64,000 nucleotides of DNA from Halocatena salina (GTDB lineage Archaea > Halobacteriota > Halobacteria > Halobacteriales > Haloarculaceae). The notes under the pieces were generated by a model, which saw only the letters and a list, made by a program, of their open reading frames with translations, did no database searches and was not told the DNA's origin. Every line of letters begins with the position of its first letter. Within the stretch, counting starts at the first letter, position 1. Both the position numbers and the translations under genes were made by a program. Location of the stretch: positions 868,001 through 932,000 of the forward strand of contig NZ_CP096019.1 of assembly GCF_023115355.1 (NCBI RefSeq), in the 5' to 3' direction. Positions 9,527 to 18,576 of this stretch are shown here, piece by piece.

Positions 9527-9883
9527 ATGGATATCACCGTCTTCAAACTGAAGATCGACGATCCGACGTTTAACGCGCCGTTCAGCGGCGATAAGAGATC
9601 CGTCGAAGGTGAGTCAGACGACTCGTCAGGTTCGGGTGTGAAACGCATCGTCGGACTCGGAACCCTCCTCTTGGCGACGATTATCGGGGGTGTCATCGCG
9701 CTCAAGCGTCGAATCGGTGGTGACGAACCCGAACAGGACGTTGATCGCTCCCCATCACCGGATGCGAAAGAAGATGAATCCCGGAAGGCCCTTCCAGCGC
9801 TCGTGGGCCTTTTCTTTCTCATCGTTTTATCCATAGCTATGAAAAAGAGAAGGGATTCGAAAGAACCCGACCAAACCCCGTGA
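9527..9883 (+). CDS. Hypothetical haloarchaeal two-helix membrane protein
   Basis: A 118-aa protein with a short soluble N-terminus (MDITVFKLKIDDPTFNAPF), a linker, a hydrophobic helix (about 46-60), an acidic loop and a second helix (about 86-101) followed by a basic KKRR tail. No enzyme motif is visible. An in-frame ATG exists at 9404, but the 9527 start gives a protein whose N-terminus looks like haloarchaeal homologues I recall. A likely structural or anchoring protein of unknown role. Confidence 0.6.
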   Translation: MDITVFKLKIDDPTFNAPFSGDKRSVEGESDDSSGSGVKRIVGLGTLLLATIIGGVIALKRRIGGDEPEQDVDRSPSPDAKEDESRKALPALVGLFFLIVLSIAMKKRRDSKEPDQTP

Positions 9884-10168
9884 TCAGTTCCGTACCCCAC
9901 CCTTCATCTATATGATATATTTGTTTCTGTTTTCGTGATAACCCACACTAAGCAGCAGGAATATAACAATCGTCAATACGTAATATTCTGAAACGTACAC
10001 ACTCACGGTCAGTTTAGATAGAGTGTACGATCACCGTGGCTACTGCTGACCAGAGGATGCGGCCATGGGCGGCGATCGATGGGAGTCGTCATTCCACGAG
10101 TGACGCAGTGCCGGGCGTCGTGTCCGCATAGGCGGAAGGACTTTGCGTCCTGCGTGCCTTTGAATTCT
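9884..10168. other. Non-coding interval before the metalloprotease gene
   Basis: This 285-bp interval is AT-rich in its first half (around 9910-10020). No convincing gene, RNA or repeat is seen. In-frame upstream codons before 10169 have coding-unlike composition (many Cys and Arg), so they are left out of the next gene. Confidence 0.5.
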
Positions 10169-11119
10169 ATGAACTTTTATCGCGCCGTACGAGCTGTTGC
10201 GGACGCGTCCGGCACCGAACCGATCGATTGGTCGGCGGTGACCGAGTCCGCAAAAGCGGGCACGAAGCCGGGGAATCTCGATCTCACAGCAGAAGAGATC
10301 GAGGGGTACCAGAGCGACGTTCGCATCGCACGTGATCGGATCCGTTCGATCGGGGGCGTGACGTTCGATCTCCCTTCGACAGTGGAGATTCAACATCGCC
10401 ACCACTGGATCGACACGAATGCGACGACGTTCGAGCGGGTTCTCGACGGGGTCGATTCGGAACTCAACCATCTACCAGGCGTCGTTCGGGCGATCAACAC
10501 CGGATCGATGGCAGTCTCGATGGGGTTTCTTGCTAACAACGTTCTCGGACAGTACGATCCGTTGTTGCTCTCATCAGGCGATGAACACGCGTTGTATTTC
10601 GTACATCCGAACATCGAACGCATCGCTCGGGAGCTGTCGGTCGACCGTGATCGGTTCAGGCGCTGGATCGCGTTCCACGAGGTGGCTCATGCAGCCGAAT
10701 TCGGTGGCGCACCATGGCTCACCGACCACCTCGAAGGGTTGATCGAAGAGGTCATCGAAACGCTCTCTTCGGGCCAGTTCAGCCGACTCGATCTCGATCG
10801 AATCGACACAACCATGACCGCGGTCGAAGGTTACGCCGAACTACTGATGGATCGGGCCTTCGACGCCGAGTACGACGATCTCCGTCGTAAACTCGATGCC
10901 CGTCGTCACGGCGGCGGACTGGTGACTCAGCTCATGCGTCGTCTGCTCGGACTTGGCCGCAAGCGCCGCCAGTACGAGCGCGGAAAGGAGTTCTTCGAAA
11001 CGGTCGCCGACAAACGAGACCTCGACACCGCTGCTCTGGTGTGGGAGCAAGCGGACAACCTCCCGACTGAGACCGAACTCGACGATCCCACGCTGTGGCT
11101 CGAACGGATGCCCACGTGA
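10169..11119 (+). CDS. Zinc-dependent metalloprotease-like protein, DUF2342 / F420-biosynthesis-associated family
   Basis: A 316-aa protein containing a zincin motif HEVAH at residues 170-174, preceded by a helix (RFRRWIAF) and followed by WLTDHLEGLIEEVIE. This is the layout of DUF2342, annotated as zinc-dependent metalloprotease or coenzyme F420 biosynthesis-associated protein. The F420 link comes from actinobacterial genome context, not biochemistry. No F420 genes are adjacent here. The ATG at 10169 is chosen because the 30 codons upstream do not look coding. It converges with the PAP2 gene. Confidence 0.85.
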   Translation: MNFYRAVRAVADASGTEPIDWSAVTESAKAGTKPGNLDLTAEEIEGYQSDVRIARDRIRSIGGVTFDLPSTVEIQHRHHWIDTNATTFERVLDGVDSELNHLPGVVRAINTGSMAVSMGFLANNVLGQYDPLLLSSGDEHALYFVHPNIERIARELSVDRDRFRRWIAFHEVAHAAEFGGAPWLTDHLEGLIEEVIETLSSGQFSRLDLDRIDTTMTAVEGYAELLMDRAFDAEYDDLRRKLDARRHGGGLVTQLMRRLLGLGRKRRQYERGKEFFETVADKRDLDTAALVWEQADNLPTETELDDPTLWLERMPT

Positions 11120-11142
11120 GTGCGATTCGAGGCCCGCTGTAC

Positions 11143-12015
11143 TCAGTCGTTTCGCCGCCAGTTTCGAACGTACGTGACCGCCCGGTATCCGATCCAATCG
11201 GTTGCGAACAGTCTCGGCCCACGGTGCAACCGTTCGCCGTACCGGATCGCCAAGGCAACGCTGATGACCGCAAGGACCGTCCCGACGACGACGTCTGTCA
11301 ACCAGTGGATCCCCAGATACATCGTCGCGATCGCAACCGAGACGGCAAGCAGACACGCGATGGGGACCCACCGAGAGTACACGTCCCGGTACCGGTACGA
11401 CAGGAGTGCGACGGTAACCGACAGCGAGGTGTGAAGAGACGGGAAAACGTTCGTATTCGTGTTCACCTCGCTCGTCAGCAGTTGTGAGTGGGGCCAATTC
11501 GTATACAACAACGGTTCGACCAGCTCCGGGATGAGGTTTCGCGGCCCGTACGCGACGAACACGATGTAACAGACTAGACCGACGCTGTAGTTGAGGATGT
11601 ACGCGGTAACGGTTTCATAGAGCGGCCGCAGGTCGTCGTGGAGGAGGTAGGCGAACAACGGAAACACCAGCAAGAACGTGTATCCAAAGACGTAGATGGC
11701 GCTGAAATACGTCGTCAACGCCGGCGTTGCCATCGATTGCAGGTCGGCAACGAACTGTCCTTCGAACGTGTGGATGTGGCCAGTAATGTTGATACCGATG
11801 ATCCACGAGAGGTTGTTACCGGTGTCACGAGCGATACTGTTGATACCCAAGACGATCCCGAGCGCCACGTAAACGGGAGCTGCCTCCCTGAGTTTCGGTT
11901 TGAGATTCGAGAGGGACTTCCATAGACGACTCGGACCCACGACGAAAATCAAGGCTACCGGGAGGAGCAGGGAAACGACGACCACTACCTCCGAAAAGAT
12001 CTCCATCAAGTTCAT
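11143..12015 (-). CDS. PAP2 superfamily membrane phosphatase / phosphotransferase
   Basis: A 290-aa integral membrane protein with about six helices. The C-terminal half carries the PAP2 active-site pattern: FPSLHTSLS (about 202-210) and HWLTDVVVG (about 250-258), with conserved His and Asp. The upstream basic motif of classical PAP2 enzymes is weak. The family includes lipid phosphate phosphatases and inositol-phosphorylceramide-synthase-like transferases. A role in lipid or polyprenyl-phosphate turnover is inferred. It lies 3 bp downstream of the binding-protein gene on the same strand, so co-transcription is likely. Confidence 0.85.
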   Translation of the reverse strand: MNLMEIFSEVVVVVSLLLPVALIFVVGPSRLWKSLSNLKPKLREAAPVYVALGIVLGINSIARDTGNNLSWIIGINITGHIHTFEGQFVADLQSMATPALTTYFSAIYVFGYTFLLVFPLFAYLLHDDLRPLYETVTAYILNYSVGLVCYIVFVAYGPRNLIPELVEPLLYTNWPHSQLLTSEVNTNTNVFPSLHTSLSVTVALLSYRYRDVYSRWVPIACLLAVSVAIATMYLGIHWLTDVVVGTVLAVISVALAIRYGERLHRGPRLFATDWIGYRAVTYVRNWRRND

Positions 12016-12018
12016 CGA

Positions 12019-13851
12019 TCATTTCCCCACGAGCTTTCCATCGTCGAACTGGTATCCAGCCGTTTGGAACGCCTTTCGTGCCTGCGCTACGTCTAGTTCC
12101 CCGTCCGTTCCAAGAAACGGCGTCACGGGATCGGTTTCATCCCACTGAAGACTCTCGGGAAGCCAATCCGTTCCGGTGAGCGGACTCACAGCCGGCTGTG
12201 CGTATCCGTTGAATATGTCCTCGACGAGATATCTCTTGTCTATGAGCTGGGCGATCGTGTTTCGAATCCGAGCGTTTGCGAGCGGCGACTGGCGCGCGTT
12301 GTATCCCACCATATACAGCGACGTCGAGCGATTGACGACCAGATCGAGTACGCTTTTGCGGCCGATACGCGGGACTTTATCGGCACCAACGGCTGTTCCC
12401 GTCACGTCAGTTTCGCCGCTGGCGACCATTTCCACAGCGGCGACATCAGAGCCCACGGCGCGGACGGTGAGTCGATCGAACGCGGGACCGCTAGCCAGTT
12501 CGTTCGGTAGTTTGGATTCGTCCGTTCGAGCGAGGAAATGGTTATCGAACGTATCGAACGTCACGCTTCTCTGAGGATCGTTTTGCGCGAACACGAGGGG
12601 TCCGCTTCCGATCGGCGGGATGTTCTTCGTTACGAGGGCGTCGGTCGCAGTGCCGACCTCGATGCCGCCGATCGAGGAGGGGTTCGTTCGTTGGTTCCAG
12701 ATGTGCTTTGGGAGTATCGGCACAGTGAACGCTCGTTTGGCCGCCTGGGGATGGCACTCTCCGAACCGGAACTCAGCCGTCTGTGGATCGACGACTCGAA
12801 CGGTGGACACGAGATCACTCTGCCCATGGAACCGAGGGACAGGAACGGCCGTGGTATCATCGGTACTGTCGTCTTCGATCCCGGATCCCAGTGTCGTATC
12901 GGACAGAAACGCGTAGGTAAACGCGACATCTTCAGCCGTGAGCGGCGTGCCATCGTGCCAGGTCAGCCCCGAAGGGATTCGAACCGTTGCAAACAGTTCC
13001 GAGTTCCCCTTGGAGAACTCCCACGAGTCTGCGAGCCACGGATCGACCGTTTTCAGACCGGAAGCGTATCCCAACGAATCGTAGAGTAGTCCGGTCAAAT
13101 CATCCGTGCGTCGGAACTCGACGCTCAGCGGATTCAGGTTGGTTGTCAGACGCGTATCGTTCATCACCACGCCAAGCTCTTCGGGGGGACTCGGAGCGTC
13201 CTCGTCTCGTTCGTCCTCAGCGACCCGATCCAATGCCAGGTAGCCAAGCGATGAGCGGAGGTCCTTACTCCGCCAGTTGGTGTACCGGTCGCTCCGCACA
13301 GCCCGGATGTCGTCAGCGAGCGCGAGAGGGGTGAACGGTTGGCTATTGGCGACCGTCTGTTGTAACTGTGAAACCGCCTCCTGACGGCGCTTGCCGCTGT
13401 CCGTGCGTTGGGTCTGTAGCAGTCCATCCACGTTCAGGTTCGCGTATCCGAACGGATTCTGCCAGCCGGAAGCGGTCGTGAACCCCGAATGCAACAACGA
13501 GTAGAGTCCATCAGGCTGTCGGACCCACTGTGGTGCGCGAGTGACGAAAAGATCGAACTCGTGTTTCAACAGCACCTGTCGGAGCAGTTCCTCGTCAGAC
13601 ATCGGTGTCACGTTAGTGTCGATCCCTCCGGTTCGGAGCCACTCGGCGACCTGGTTGGCAAGACGGAGTGCGTAGGGATCTGCATCGGCCGAAACGGTTT
13701 TGATTTCGAGCGTTATTTGATCCGACGGTTCCCAGCCGGTAATCGTTCGCAGGCGACGAATACAGCCGCTAGTAAGGGCAGTCGCGCTGACGGCAAGCAA
13801 GGTCAAAACGTTCCGTCGACGCATAGAGGTGGTAATTTGCGGCCGTGTCAT
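12019..13851 (-). CDS. ABC transporter substrate-binding lipoprotein, family 5 (peptide-type)
   Basis: A 610-aa exported protein with a Tat lipoprotein signal (RRRNVLTLL, then lipobox Cys in LTSGC near residue 30). It has the family-5 binding-protein fold signature: LADSWEFSKGN and GLTWHDGTPLTAEDVAFTYAF, then VPILPKHIW. It should capture peptides or related solutes for an importer. No permease or ATPase of the Opp/Dpp type is present within the window, so partners must be elsewhere. A second in-frame ATG at 13824, directly before the RRR, has a TATA-like element about 26 nt upstream and may be the true start. Confidence 0.88.
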   Translation of the reverse strand: MTRPQITTSMRRRNVLTLLAVSATALTSGCIRRLRTITGWEPSDQITLEIKTVSADADPYALRLANQVAEWLRTGGIDTNVTPMSDEELLRQVLLKHEFDLFVTRAPQWVRQPDGLYSLLHSGFTTASGWQNPFGYANLNVDGLLQTQRTDSGKRRQEAVSQLQQTVANSQPFTPLALADDIRAVRSDRYTNWRSKDLRSSLGYLALDRVAEDERDEDAPSPPEELGVVMNDTRLTTNLNPLSVEFRRTDDLTGLLYDSLGYASGLKTVDPWLADSWEFSKGNSELFATVRIPSGLTWHDGTPLTAEDVAFTYAFLSDTTLGSGIEDDSTDDTTAVPVPRFHGQSDLVSTVRVVDPQTAEFRFGECHPQAAKRAFTVPILPKHIWNQRTNPSSIGGIEVGTATDALVTKNIPPIGSGPLVFAQNDPQRSVTFDTFDNHFLARTDESKLPNELASGPAFDRLTVRAVGSDVAAVEMVASGETDVTGTAVGADKVPRIGRKSVLDLVVNRSTSLYMVGYNARQSPLANARIRNTIAQLIDKRYLVEDIFNGYAQPAVSPLTGTDWLPESLQWDETDPVTPFLGTDGELDVAQARKAFQTAGYQFDDGKLVGK

Positions 13852-14018
13852 ATCGTTCTCCGCCCATTGTCATGCCGATCCAATATCTCTTGGGACTTCA
13901 ACCGGAAACGTTCATCATCGTTCCAAACGTAGGTCTGAAACACCGACAAGCGGGGTGTTCGTCCGGGATCGTCCGCGTGGACGAACAGGAACGGTCCACG
14001 GAGGAGCGATGGCGTCGG

Positions 14019-14420
14019 TCAGCTCGTTTCGGTCGTGAACACCGGCGCTGGTAGTCCGTCGTCCGTTTCCATGACACCTGAAAAGACGACAGAATCGTCG
14101 ATCTCCGGAGGAGCGTCATCAGCATCGGTCTCGATGCGCGCCGTGACTCGGGCAGCACCTACCTGAACGATTCCGACGTGATACGGTCCTTCGAAGCCGG
14201 TCGGCGGAACCTCGACCCGTGTGACGGAGTACAGCGTTCCTTCGGTCGGGAGATCGACTGATTCGAGATTCCGGCTGCCACAGTCGTGACAGACCGAAAT
14301 CGGGGTGCCGTACGTCGCTCCACAGTCGGAACAGGACACCCCGAGGATGCGATCGGATCGCAACGCATCGGCCCACGCCTCATAGCCCACGCTCACAGTT
14401 TCGTCCATGTTCGCGCTCAT
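14019..14420 (-). CDS. DUF35 OB-fold protein with rubredoxin-like zinc ribbon, thiolase partner
   Basis: A 133-aa protein. The N-terminal zinc ribbon has CSDCGATYGTP and CHDCGSR (cysteines near 30, 33, 44, 47), followed by an OB-fold DUF35 domain (GTLYSVTRVEVPPTGF and on). DUF35 proteins bind acyl-CoA and scaffold thiolases; in archaea one such complex channels acetoacetyl-CoA to HMG-CoA synthase for mevalonate. Its ATG overlaps the thiolase stop by 4 nt, so the two are translationally coupled. No HMG-CoA synthase is adjacent, so the pathway cannot be fixed. Confidence 0.9.
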   Translation of the reverse strand: MSANMDETVSVGYEAWADALRSDRILGVSCSDCGATYGTPISVCHDCGSRNLESVDLPTEGTLYSVTRVEVPPTGFEGPYHVGIVQVGAARVTARIETDADDAPPEIDDSVVFSGVMETDDGLPAPVFTTETS

Positions 14421-15586
14421 GTTCGTGCCTCCATGATCGAGATGACCGTGGTTCCGGCGTCTCCACCGAGATTATGCGCCAGACCCCGCTGGGGATCGTC
14501 GAGCTGTCGGTCGCCAGCTTCGCCACGGAGTTGTTCGGTGAGTTCGACGATCTGTGCCACGCCGGTTGCACCGATCGGGTGGCCTTTCGCTTTGAGTCCA
14601 CCGCTGGGATTGATCGGCCGGTCCCCATCGAGCGCCGTGCGACCCGCCTCGGCCGCCGGACCACCCTGTCCGTCCTCGAAGAAGCCGATCGCTTCGCTCG
14701 CCAGCACTTCTGCTCCCGTGAAGCAGTCGTGCACTTCCGCGAAATCGATCTCGTCGGCGGTCACACCGGCCTGCTCGTAGGCTTGGGTCGCAGCGTCGCG
14801 TGCGGCCTGGGTCGCATGGAGCGTCGGTTTCAACCCGAGCGGGACGAGATCGGTGGCGTGACCGACACCCGTCACGTCGACTGGACCGTCGAACGACGCC
14901 GCGCTGTCGTCGCTAGTGACGACGACAGCGGCCGCGCCGTCGGAGAAGGGACAACAGTCCATGAGGTGGAACGGATCGGCGACGATCGGCGAGTCGAGTA
15001 CCTCCTCGACGGTCGTTTCGGAGCCAAAGTGCGCACGCGGGTTGTGGGTCCCGTTCCCGTGGTTTTTCACGGCCACGTGGGCGAGTTGCTCCTCGGTTGT
15101 GCCGTACTCGTGCATGTGACGTTTGGTCAGCAGGGCGAACACGCCCGGAAACGTCAGTCCAGTGGGCTGTTCGTACTGCCGATGTGACGCCGAGGCGAAA
15201 ATCCGGGTCATCTCTCCCGTTCCCTTTCCGGTTTCGGGCGTGCATCGCTCAACCCCGCCGACGAGGATCGTGTCGTGGATGCCTGCCTCGACGGCTTGGA
15301 CCGCGTTCTTGAACGCGTTGGCGGAGGTCGCACAGGCGTCTTCGAACCGTTGTGCTGGAACCCCGGCCAATCCAACTTCAGTGGCGAGCGTCGGTGCCAG
15401 ATGCGTGTCGTTTTCAGTCTGACCACCCATCGCGTTCCCGAAATAGAACGCGTCGATGTCGGCGGGATCGACGCCCGCGTCGTCGTAGGCCGAAAGCGCT
15501 GCCCTTGCGAACAACTCGGGCAGTGACGACTCGTGAACGCCAAAGGTCGTCATTCCGGTCCCAACGACACTTGCTCGTGTCATCAC
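14417..15586 (-). CDS. Thiolase family protein (SCP2-type acetyl-CoA acyltransferase)
   Basis: A 389-aa protein. The nucleophilic Cys lies in EDACATSANAF (about residue 86), and the second active-site regions are EVHDCFTGAE and GHPIGATGVAQ near the C-terminus. This is the archaeal/SCP2-like thiolase type that works with a DUF35 partner, encoded directly downstream with a 4-nt overlap. The expected reaction is condensation or cleavage of acyl-CoAs; the direction (mevalonate entry or beta-oxidation) is not resolvable from sequence. Two consecutive ATGs occur at the start. Confidence 0.92.
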   Translation of the reverse strand: MMTRASVVGTGMTTFGVHESSLPELFARAALSAYDDAGVDPADIDAFYFGNAMGGQTENDTHLAPTLATEVGLAGVPAQRFEDACATSANAFKNAVQAVEAGIHDTILVGGVERCTPETGKGTGEMTRIFASASHRQYEQPTGLTFPGVFALLTKRHMHEYGTTEEQLAHVAVKNHGNGTHNPRAHFGSETTVEEVLDSPIVADPFHLMDCCPFSDGAAAVVVTSDDSAASFDGPVDVTGVGHATDLVPLGLKPTLHATQAARDAATQAYEQAGVTADEIDFAEVHDCFTGAEVLASEAIGFFEDGQGGPAAEAGRTALDGDRPINPSGGLKAKGHPIGATGVAQIVELTEQLRGEAGDRQLDDPQRGLAHNLGGDAGTTVISIMEART

Positions 15587-15688
15587 TAGTGGATTCGACC
15601 CGCAATCACAAAGCTACACGGATATCGTGTTAGGTCACAATACCGTCCGTTCCGGTGGCGTTTAGTTCGCTGATCATCTACCGCGTGC

Positions 15689-16981
15689 ATGTTCGATATC
15701 GAGGGCGAGCAGACGACTGCCCGCGTCTTTCTCGAAGAAGACCAACTCGGGCAGGCCGCCCACGAACAGCTCCAGACGCTGGTGGACCACGCCGCCTTTC
15801 GGAATCCCGTGTGTGTGATGAGCGATGCCCACTGGGGGAAAGGGAGCGTCATCGGCTTCACGATGGAATTGGGTGAACGGGTGGTTCCGAACACCATCGG
15901 TGTCGACATCGGGTGTGGGCTGTACGCCGTCAACGTTGGGTCCGAGCTGTCGGTGTCGGGTGAGGAATTGGATCGTGCAGTCCGTTCCCGGATTCCGATG
16001 GGATCGGCGGTCCGTTCCGACACAGACTACGACATGGCGGCGTTTCCATGGCAGAAGGCGAACGACGTTCTCGAACGGTTCGAAGAGAGCTACGGGCGTG
16101 ACCTAGGGTTCGATGGGTACGATCGATCGTATTTCATCTCCTTGTGTCGTCGCGTTGGGATGGATGAGGGGCGTGCAGTCGACAGCATCGGAACGCTCGG
16201 CGGCGGCAACCATTTCATCGAGTTCGCCCGGAGCGATCGGAGCGGCGACGTGTGGGTCGTCATCCACAGCGGGAGCCGGGGATTGGGGTATGAGATCGCA
16301 ACCCACTGGCAAGAACGGGCGACCGAGCACATGGACACCCGTGGTATCGACGTGGAGGCGGAGATCCAGCGCATCCGCGAGGAGTATGAGGGCGAGGAGA
16401 TCGGCCGTCGCATCGATTCGTTCCAGGAACGGTTGACCGACCGCGACCGGAACGAAACGCTCGACTACCTCGAAGGAACAGAGGCCGACGGCTACTTCGT
16501 CGATATGATCTTCGCACAGCAGTACGCTGCCGAGAACCGCCGGGAGATGGCCCGGCAGATCCGTTCGGTCCTCGAGGCGACGCTCGAAGACGAGATCGAG
16601 TCGGTCCACAACTACATCGACTTTCGGGATCTCGTGATCAGAAAAGGGGCGACGCGAGCCTACGAGGACGAGCGGTTTCTCGTTCCGTTCAACATGCGCG
16701 ACGGCACCCTGATCTGTAAAGGGAAATCGAACCCAGACTGGAACTGCTCCGCTCCGCACGGGGCGGGGCGGGTGATGAGCCGACGACAGGCAACCCGAGA
16801 GGTGGAACTCGATGCGTTCCAGGAAACGATGACCGACGTGTTTTCGAGGAGCGTGAACGGTGACACACTCGATGAGGCTCCACAGGCGTACAAAGACGCA
16901 GAGCTGATCGAGCGGTCGATCGAGCCGACGGCACGAATCACCGACCGACTCGACGTGTTCCACAACATCAAAGCGTCGTAG
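15689..16981 (+). CDS. rtcB: RtcB family RNA ligase
   Basis: A 430-aa protein with the RtcB metal and nucleotide motifs: SDAHWGKG, GVDIGCG (Asp73, Cys76), GTLGGGNHFIEF, HSGSRGLG and CSAPHGAGRVMSR, where the His is the guanylylation site. RtcB joins 2',3'-cyclic-phosphate and 5'-OH RNA ends, including tRNA halves. The DIGCG form and length are closer to the bacterial E. coli-like type than to the longer archaeal form, so this may be a second or specialised ligase. A TATA-like GCGTTTAG lies about 27 nt before the ATG. It converges with the MBF1 gene. Confidence 0.88.
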   Translation: MFDIEGEQTTARVFLEEDQLGQAAHEQLQTLVDHAAFRNPVCVMSDAHWGKGSVIGFTMELGERVVPNTIGVDIGCGLYAVNVGSELSVSGEELDRAVRSRIPMGSAVRSDTDYDMAAFPWQKANDVLERFEESYGRDLGFDGYDRSYFISLCRRVGMDEGRAVDSIGTLGGGNHFIEFARSDRSGDVWVVIHSGSRGLGYEIATHWQERATEHMDTRGIDVEAEIQRIREEYEGEEIGRRIDSFQERLTDRDRNETLDYLEGTEADGYFVDMIFAQQYAAENRREMARQIRSVLEATLEDEIESVHNYIDFRDLVIRKGATRAYEDERFLVPFNMRDGTLICKGKSNPDWNCSAPHGAGRVMSRRQATREVELDAFQETMTDVFSRSVNGDTLDEAPQAYKDAELIERSIEPTARITDRLDVFHNIKAS

Positions 16982-16996
16982 TCGACCAGTGTTGCG

Positions 16997-17527
16997 TCAG
17001 GTTTGCTCGGTCAGCGTGATGTTGAGTCGTGTTTCGATCGCCGTGATCAGTGAACCACCGACGTCCGCGCTAGTAGCGCGTCCTTCCTCAATGGCGATGA
17101 TGTCGTTCTCGGAAGCGTCCAACTCCTCAGCGAGATCAGCAGTTCCGAGGTCGGCAGCGGCCCGGGCGTTTGCGAGCCGATCGGCGTATCCCCGAACGAG
17201 ATACGGAAGCGGATCGCCCTCATACTCCGCATCGTCCACCCAGCCGGAGGGATTTCTCGATCGGGCATCGTCCATTCGGGCGGTGTTGTGCACCGCCCGC
17301 TGTCGTCTGTCGGGTTCGTCCGGATCACGCGTCCCGGTTTCACGTCCGTGCTCGTCGCGCTCCGATTCCGGTGTGCCGGTTTCGGCGTGGCGCGTTCGAC
17401 AGTCGGGGCACACAGCGAGTGTCGCGCCAGCCACCCGCTCGGTGTGGAGCGTCGTCCGCTCGGCACCACACAGCTCACAGCTCCCCTCGTCGTCGGAGCT
17501 GATACCCCCGGTCGAGTACTTTGCCAT
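16997..17527 (-). CDS. Multiprotein bridging factor 1-type transcription factor
   Basis: A 176-aa protein. It has an N-terminal zinc ribbon (CELCGAE and CPDCRTRH), a charged disordered linker rich in Glu/Arg/Asp (about 50-110), and a C-terminal cro/C1-like helix-turn-helix (about 115-170, YADRLANARAAADLGTADLAEEL). This is the archaeal MBF1 architecture. MBF1 bridges TBP and regulators and in archaea is also linked to ribosomes. A TTTAAATAG box about 26 nt upstream of the ATG supports the start. It converges with rtcB (15-bp gap). Confidence 0.9.
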   Translation of the reverse strand: MAKYSTGGISSDDEGSCELCGAERTTLHTERVAGATLAVCPDCRTRHAETGTPESERDEHGRETGTRDPDEPDRRQRAVHNTARMDDARSRNPSGWVDDAEYEGDPLPYLVRGYADRLANARAAADLGTADLAEELDASENDIIAIEEGRATSADVGGSLITAIETRLNITLTEQT

Positions 17528-17627
17528 GCTCGTGTATTCGGTTGCTGCTATTTAAACAGTTACACGAAGATGTGGTCTCACGCAGTCCGTTCGACGTCAC
17601 TTTGGTGCTCGCGCCCTCCCAGACTGT

Positions 17628-18566
17628 ATGTCACGACGCATACTCGTTGCCGGGGAAACGTTGATCGATCTCATTCCGGACGCTCCCGATCGATTCATCC
17701 GGCGAGCTGGGGGTGCGCCAGCGAACGTGGCTGTCGGGCTATCCCGGCTGGGATGGCCGCCATGGTTGTGGACCCGTCTCGGGACCGATCCGATGGGCGA
17801 GCATCTCGCTGATGTGCTCGCCGAAAACGACATTCCTGAGCGGTTCGTCGAACGCGATCCCGACGGGAAAACGACGCTCGCAATCGTTTCGTACGATGAT
17901 GCCGGTGATCGGTCGTTCACGTTCTATCAGGATACTGCCGCTGACACGCGCTTTGCAACCGGTCGCGTTCCGGATTCGGCGCTCGAAACCGTCGATTGGG
18001 TGGTGATCGGTGGTATTGCGCTCACCACGGAGCCATCACGAACGGCGATCCTCGACCTTGCACGACGCGCACGGACCGCAAACTGCACGGTGGTGTTCGA
18101 TCCCAACACCCGTCCCGAGCTGTCGGGACCGGCGTTCAAACGAACCGTCCGTGACGCGCTCAAACACACCCACCTGCTCAAAGCATCCACGGAGGATCTG
18201 CGTGCCATCGGCTTCAGCGGAGCCGATCCCGTTTCGCTTGCGCGTGCTGCGTGTGTGGAGTCGGTTCACACCGTGGTGGTGACACTCGGAGCCGAGGGTG
18301 CCGTGTTCGTCTCCCGTGATGCTGCCCCGTGGGGCGCGACAACGGTCACCCATCCGGGCTACTCCGTCGATGCCGTCGACACGACCGGCGCGGGCGATGG
18401 GTTTCTCGCTGGACTGCTCACAGCGTGTGTCGACGGTGATCGATCACCGGACGAACTGCTCGACATCGCAACGGCAGCTGGTGGTCTCACCGTCACGACG
18501 GCCGGCGCGATGACGGCATTACCCACCCGAGACAGGATCGAAACGCTCCGCAAAACACGCGATTGA
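17628..18566 (+). CDS. PfkB family sugar kinase (fructokinase-like)
   Basis: A 312-aa ribokinase-fold kinase. It has the N-terminal GG signature (RRAGGAPANVAVGLSRLG, about 24-41) and the C-terminal PfkB signature with catalytic Asp in DTTGAGDGFLAGLL (about 246-259). The reaction is ATP-dependent phosphorylation of a sugar or keto-acid sugar. Fructokinase, KDG kinase and related activities cannot be separated by eye. It converges with a Gfo/Idh/MocA dehydrogenase and lies beside a sugar ABC importer, supporting a carbohydrate role. Confidence 0.88.
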   Translation: MSRRILVAGETLIDLIPDAPDRFIRRAGGAPANVAVGLSRLGWPPWLWTRLGTDPMGEHLADVLAENDIPERFVERDPDGKTTLAIVSYDDAGDRSFTFYQDTAADTRFATGRVPDSALETVDWVVIGGIALTTEPSRTAILDLARRARTANCTVVFDPNTRPELSGPAFKRTVRDALKHTHLLKASTEDLRAIGFSGADPVSLARAACVESVHTVVVTLGAEGAVFVSRDAAPWGATTVTHPGYSVDAVDTTGAGDGFLAGLLTACVDGDRSPDELLDIATAAGGLTVTTAGAMTALPTRDRIETLRKTRD

Positions 18567-18576
18567 CGCAGTCGTC